From NCBI GenBank assembly GCA_021442155.1, contig CM038222.1, positions 110,673,121-110,737,120 of the forward strand: DNA of 64,000 bases, in the 5' to 3' direction. Positions 62,169-64,000 of this stretch are shown here, in pieces. Source of the stretch: Cymbidium sinense (taxonomy: Eukaryota; Streptophyta; Magnoliopsida; Asparagales; Orchidaceae). The stretch's first letter is position 1. Every line of letters starts with the position of its first letter. Made by a program: the position numbers and the translations under genes. Under the pieces are notes generated by a model. The model saw only the letters and a list, made by a program, of their open reading frames with translations, was not told the origin of the DNA and searched no databases.

Positions 62169-63343
62169 CTACAACCTCTCTACTATGTCTTCGGTCATAA
62201 CTCCTTTTGAAGGATCTCCTATAATTAGTTCCTTTGGATGATTTTTATTATATTTCCATTCTTTAGGTAATGAATCATCCACATTATCTTCTAAAGATAT
62301 TTTCCTAAAATTATCAATCACTTCATTTCTAATAGGATCAATTAAATTTTCATCAAAAGTAACATGTATTGATTCTTCTACAATCATTTTTCTCTTATTG
62401 AAAACTCTATAAGCTTTACTAGAAAGAGAGTATCCTAAGAAAATACCATCATCTGATTTGCAATCAAACTTACCTAAATGCTCTTTTCCATTATTCAAAA
62501 TAAAGCATTTACATCCAAATACATGAAAGTGTTCAATCTTAGGCTTCTTTCCAAAAAATAATTCATAGGTTGTCTTGTTTAAAATTGATCTAAAATAAAT
62601 CCTATTCATCACATAACATGCAATATTTACTGCTTCTGCCCAAAAATATTTTGGCAATTTATACTCATCAAGCATAGATCTAATTAATTCAATTAATATT
62701 CTATTTTTCTCTACTACCCATTTTTGTTGGGAGTTCTAGTTGCAGAAAAATTATGTCTAATCCCATGTTCATCACAATAATCCTCAAATAATTTATTTTC
62801 AAATTTTCCACCATGATCAATTTGAACCCTATTAATCAGAAGGCCTTATTCTCATTGAATATATTTAGAAAATTTTCTAAACTCACTAAAAACATCATCC
62901 TTGTAAGTTACAAACAAAACCCAAGTATATCTAGAGAAATCATCAACAATCACAAAACCATAATTTTTTCCACATAAGCTAGTGGTGCTAATTGGACCAA
63001 ATAAATCTATGTGCAATAATTCTAGAGGTCTAGAAGTAGAAATAATATTTTTACTTTTAAATGAGCTTCTAGAATGTTTACCATGAATACATGCATCACA
63101 AACATAGTTTGAATGAAAATTTAATTTAGGCAATCCAACTACTAAATCAAGTTTAGCAATTTTATTGAGTGTGTGCATGTTAATATGACATAGTATCCTA
63201 TGCCATAACCATATATCATCATGAGTGCTTTTTAAACAAAGTAAATTCAAATTCACATCATGAAAGCTATCTAAATCAATGACATAAATATTTTTATATC
63301 TTTGTCCTACTAACAAACCATTTTCATTATTTTTATAATGCAA
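62169..63343 (-). pseudogene. INT: Copia integrase (GAG-pre-integrase, core and C-terminal part)
   Basis: The first open part (63343-62852) holds the HHCC finger, LWHRILCHINMHTL with VCDACIHGKHSRSSF, then LLHIDLFGP with the first catalytic Asp and FVIVDDFSRYTWVLFV. The middle (62851-62676), in shifted frames with stops, has DHGGKFENKLFEDYCDEHGI and HNFSATRTPN. The second open part (62675-62169) has YFWAEAVNIACYVMNRI, FFGKKPKIEHFHVFGCKCF and DGIFLGYSLSSKAYRVFN, the conserved C-terminal region. A Cys replaces the usual Gly in LGH. Confidence 0.85.
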
Positions 63344-63597
63344 TATGATGCATGGAATACTACATTCAAACCTTTATCACATAATTGACTAATAGAAATT
63401 AAATTATGTTTTAATTTTTCTACTAGAAAAACTTTATCTAAAGTGATTGAATTCTTATAAATAGAATAAATGCCAATGAACTTTCCCTTTGCATTATCTC
63501 CATATGTAACAAATCCTCCATCACTTGATTCTAAAGTTGTAAATTTATCTTTATCTTTTGTCATATGTCTTGAACATCCACTGCCCAAGTACCACAT
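63310..63597 (-). pseudogene. pro: Copia aspartic protease, active-site Asp lost
   Basis: MWYLGSGCSRHMTKDKDKF opens the minus-strand frame. The family motif is WYLDSGCSRHM; here the catalytic Asp codon is GGC (Gly) at 63583-63585. It continues FVTYGDNAKGKFIGIYSI and VEKLKHNLISISQLCDKG, all typical. It overlaps the start of the integrase open stretch in another frame, so a frameshift lies near 63330. Confidence 0.8.
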
Positions 63598-63984
63598 GCC
63601 TTCTTTGATTTTGTTTTGAAGGCATTCCTACAAAAGAAACTCACATGTTAACTTCTGGAACCCAAACATGTTTGGGTCCACATTCTAAATTTGAAGCAGA
63701 TATCAGCATGTGGTTTGTGTAGTGCTTGTACCTTTTGGTACCCATACATAAGATGATTGCTTAGTATTTTATAATTTACGTGCATAGCAATCAAATGAAA
63801 TATGCCATTTTCTATCACAATAGTTGTACCAAACATTAGTGTTTGCATATGGCTTAGCATGATAATTATAAGGTATATGAGTGGTATGTGTATGATGCAA
63901 ATAATTTTTCTTAAATGTTTTACTTGATAAAGCATTATAATGAACTTGTGATTTCAAACATAATTCTAATCTTGCTTTTAGCAA
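63598..63984 (-). pseudogene. gag: Copia gag C-terminal zinc knuckle and linker
   Basis: The minus strand has YNYCDRKWHISFDCYARKL near 63775-63831. This is a CxxCxxxGHxxxxC knuckle in which the first Cys is replaced by Tyr or lost and the Gly is Trp. A second frame reads YVWVPKG near 63735-63755, the usual linker to protease. Stops break it. Confidence 0.65.
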
Positions 63985-64000
63985 GATATTCTCTCTATCA

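Larger units (their letters stand above)
58313..64000 (-). mobile_element. Ty1/copia retrotransposon (Sirevirus-like), minus strand, 5' part beyond the window
   Basis: Minus-strand order from the right edge is gag zinc knuckle, protease, integrase, RT, RNase H, polypurine tracts, LTR, which is the copia order (integrase before RT). The integrase segment (CIHGKHSRSSFKSKN, then STSRPLELLHIDLFGP) and the repeated polypurine tracts suggest the Sirevirus lineage. It sits at the U3 side of the family-2 LTR. The 5' LTR and most of gag are outside the window. Confidence 0.8.

Overview
The window looks like plant nuclear DNA from a repeat-dense, probably heterochromatic region. It is AT-rich and I found no intact host gene, tRNA or rRNA. 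Nearly all of it can be assigned to nested and broken LTR retrotransposons. Two related families of very large Ty3/gypsy elements of the Tat/Ogre type dominate. Their primer-binding sites are tRNA-Arg-like, and the better-preserved copy carries a second, archaeal-type RNase H between the normal RNase H and the integrase. A Ty1/copia element, probably Sirevirus-like, enters from the right edge on the minus strand. The host species cannot be named from this sequence.

Layout: 1-5660 is a plus-strand LTR (family 2) cut by the window edge. It abuts a minus-strand gag/protease fragment (about 5660-7055). From 7057 to about 47855 lies family 1 as a nest. An older element X has its 5' LTR at 7057-13825 and is interrupted by a full-length element Y (13827-41897, about 28.07 kb). 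The last ~250 bp of the X LTR resume at 41898, followed by the X primer-binding site and internal region (42154-47855), which is truncated after the protease. Y has LTRs of about 7.62 kb (13827-21448) and 7.66 kb (34237-41897). Between them is a 12.8-kb interior: primer-binding site, hairpin-rich leader, gag with a long N-terminal extension, zinc-finger/linker, protease, RT, RNase H, archaeal-type RNase H, integrase, and a 2.4-kb repeat-bearing 3' UTR. From 47856 to 58300 are family-2 LTR pieces, including two LTRs in opposite orientation separated by about 330 bp. From about 58313 to the right edge is the minus-strand copia element: LTR, three polypurine tracts, RNase H/RT, integrase, protease and gag zinc knuckle.

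All coding regions are decayed by in-frame stops, frameshifts and lost catalytic residues, so I call them pseudogenes. Comparing the X and Y copies shows that many stops sit where the other copy has a Gln codon (CAG or CAA), as expected from deamination of methylated cytosine. The most unusual structures are non-coding. One is an array of about 120-155-bp leader units, each carrying a long imperfect hairpin, with compensatory changes between units. The others are a ~250-bp tandem repeat in U3, dense TTGAC (W-box-like) cores in U3, and a TATA-like box conserved in LTR copies but deleted in the 5' LTR of the most complete element.
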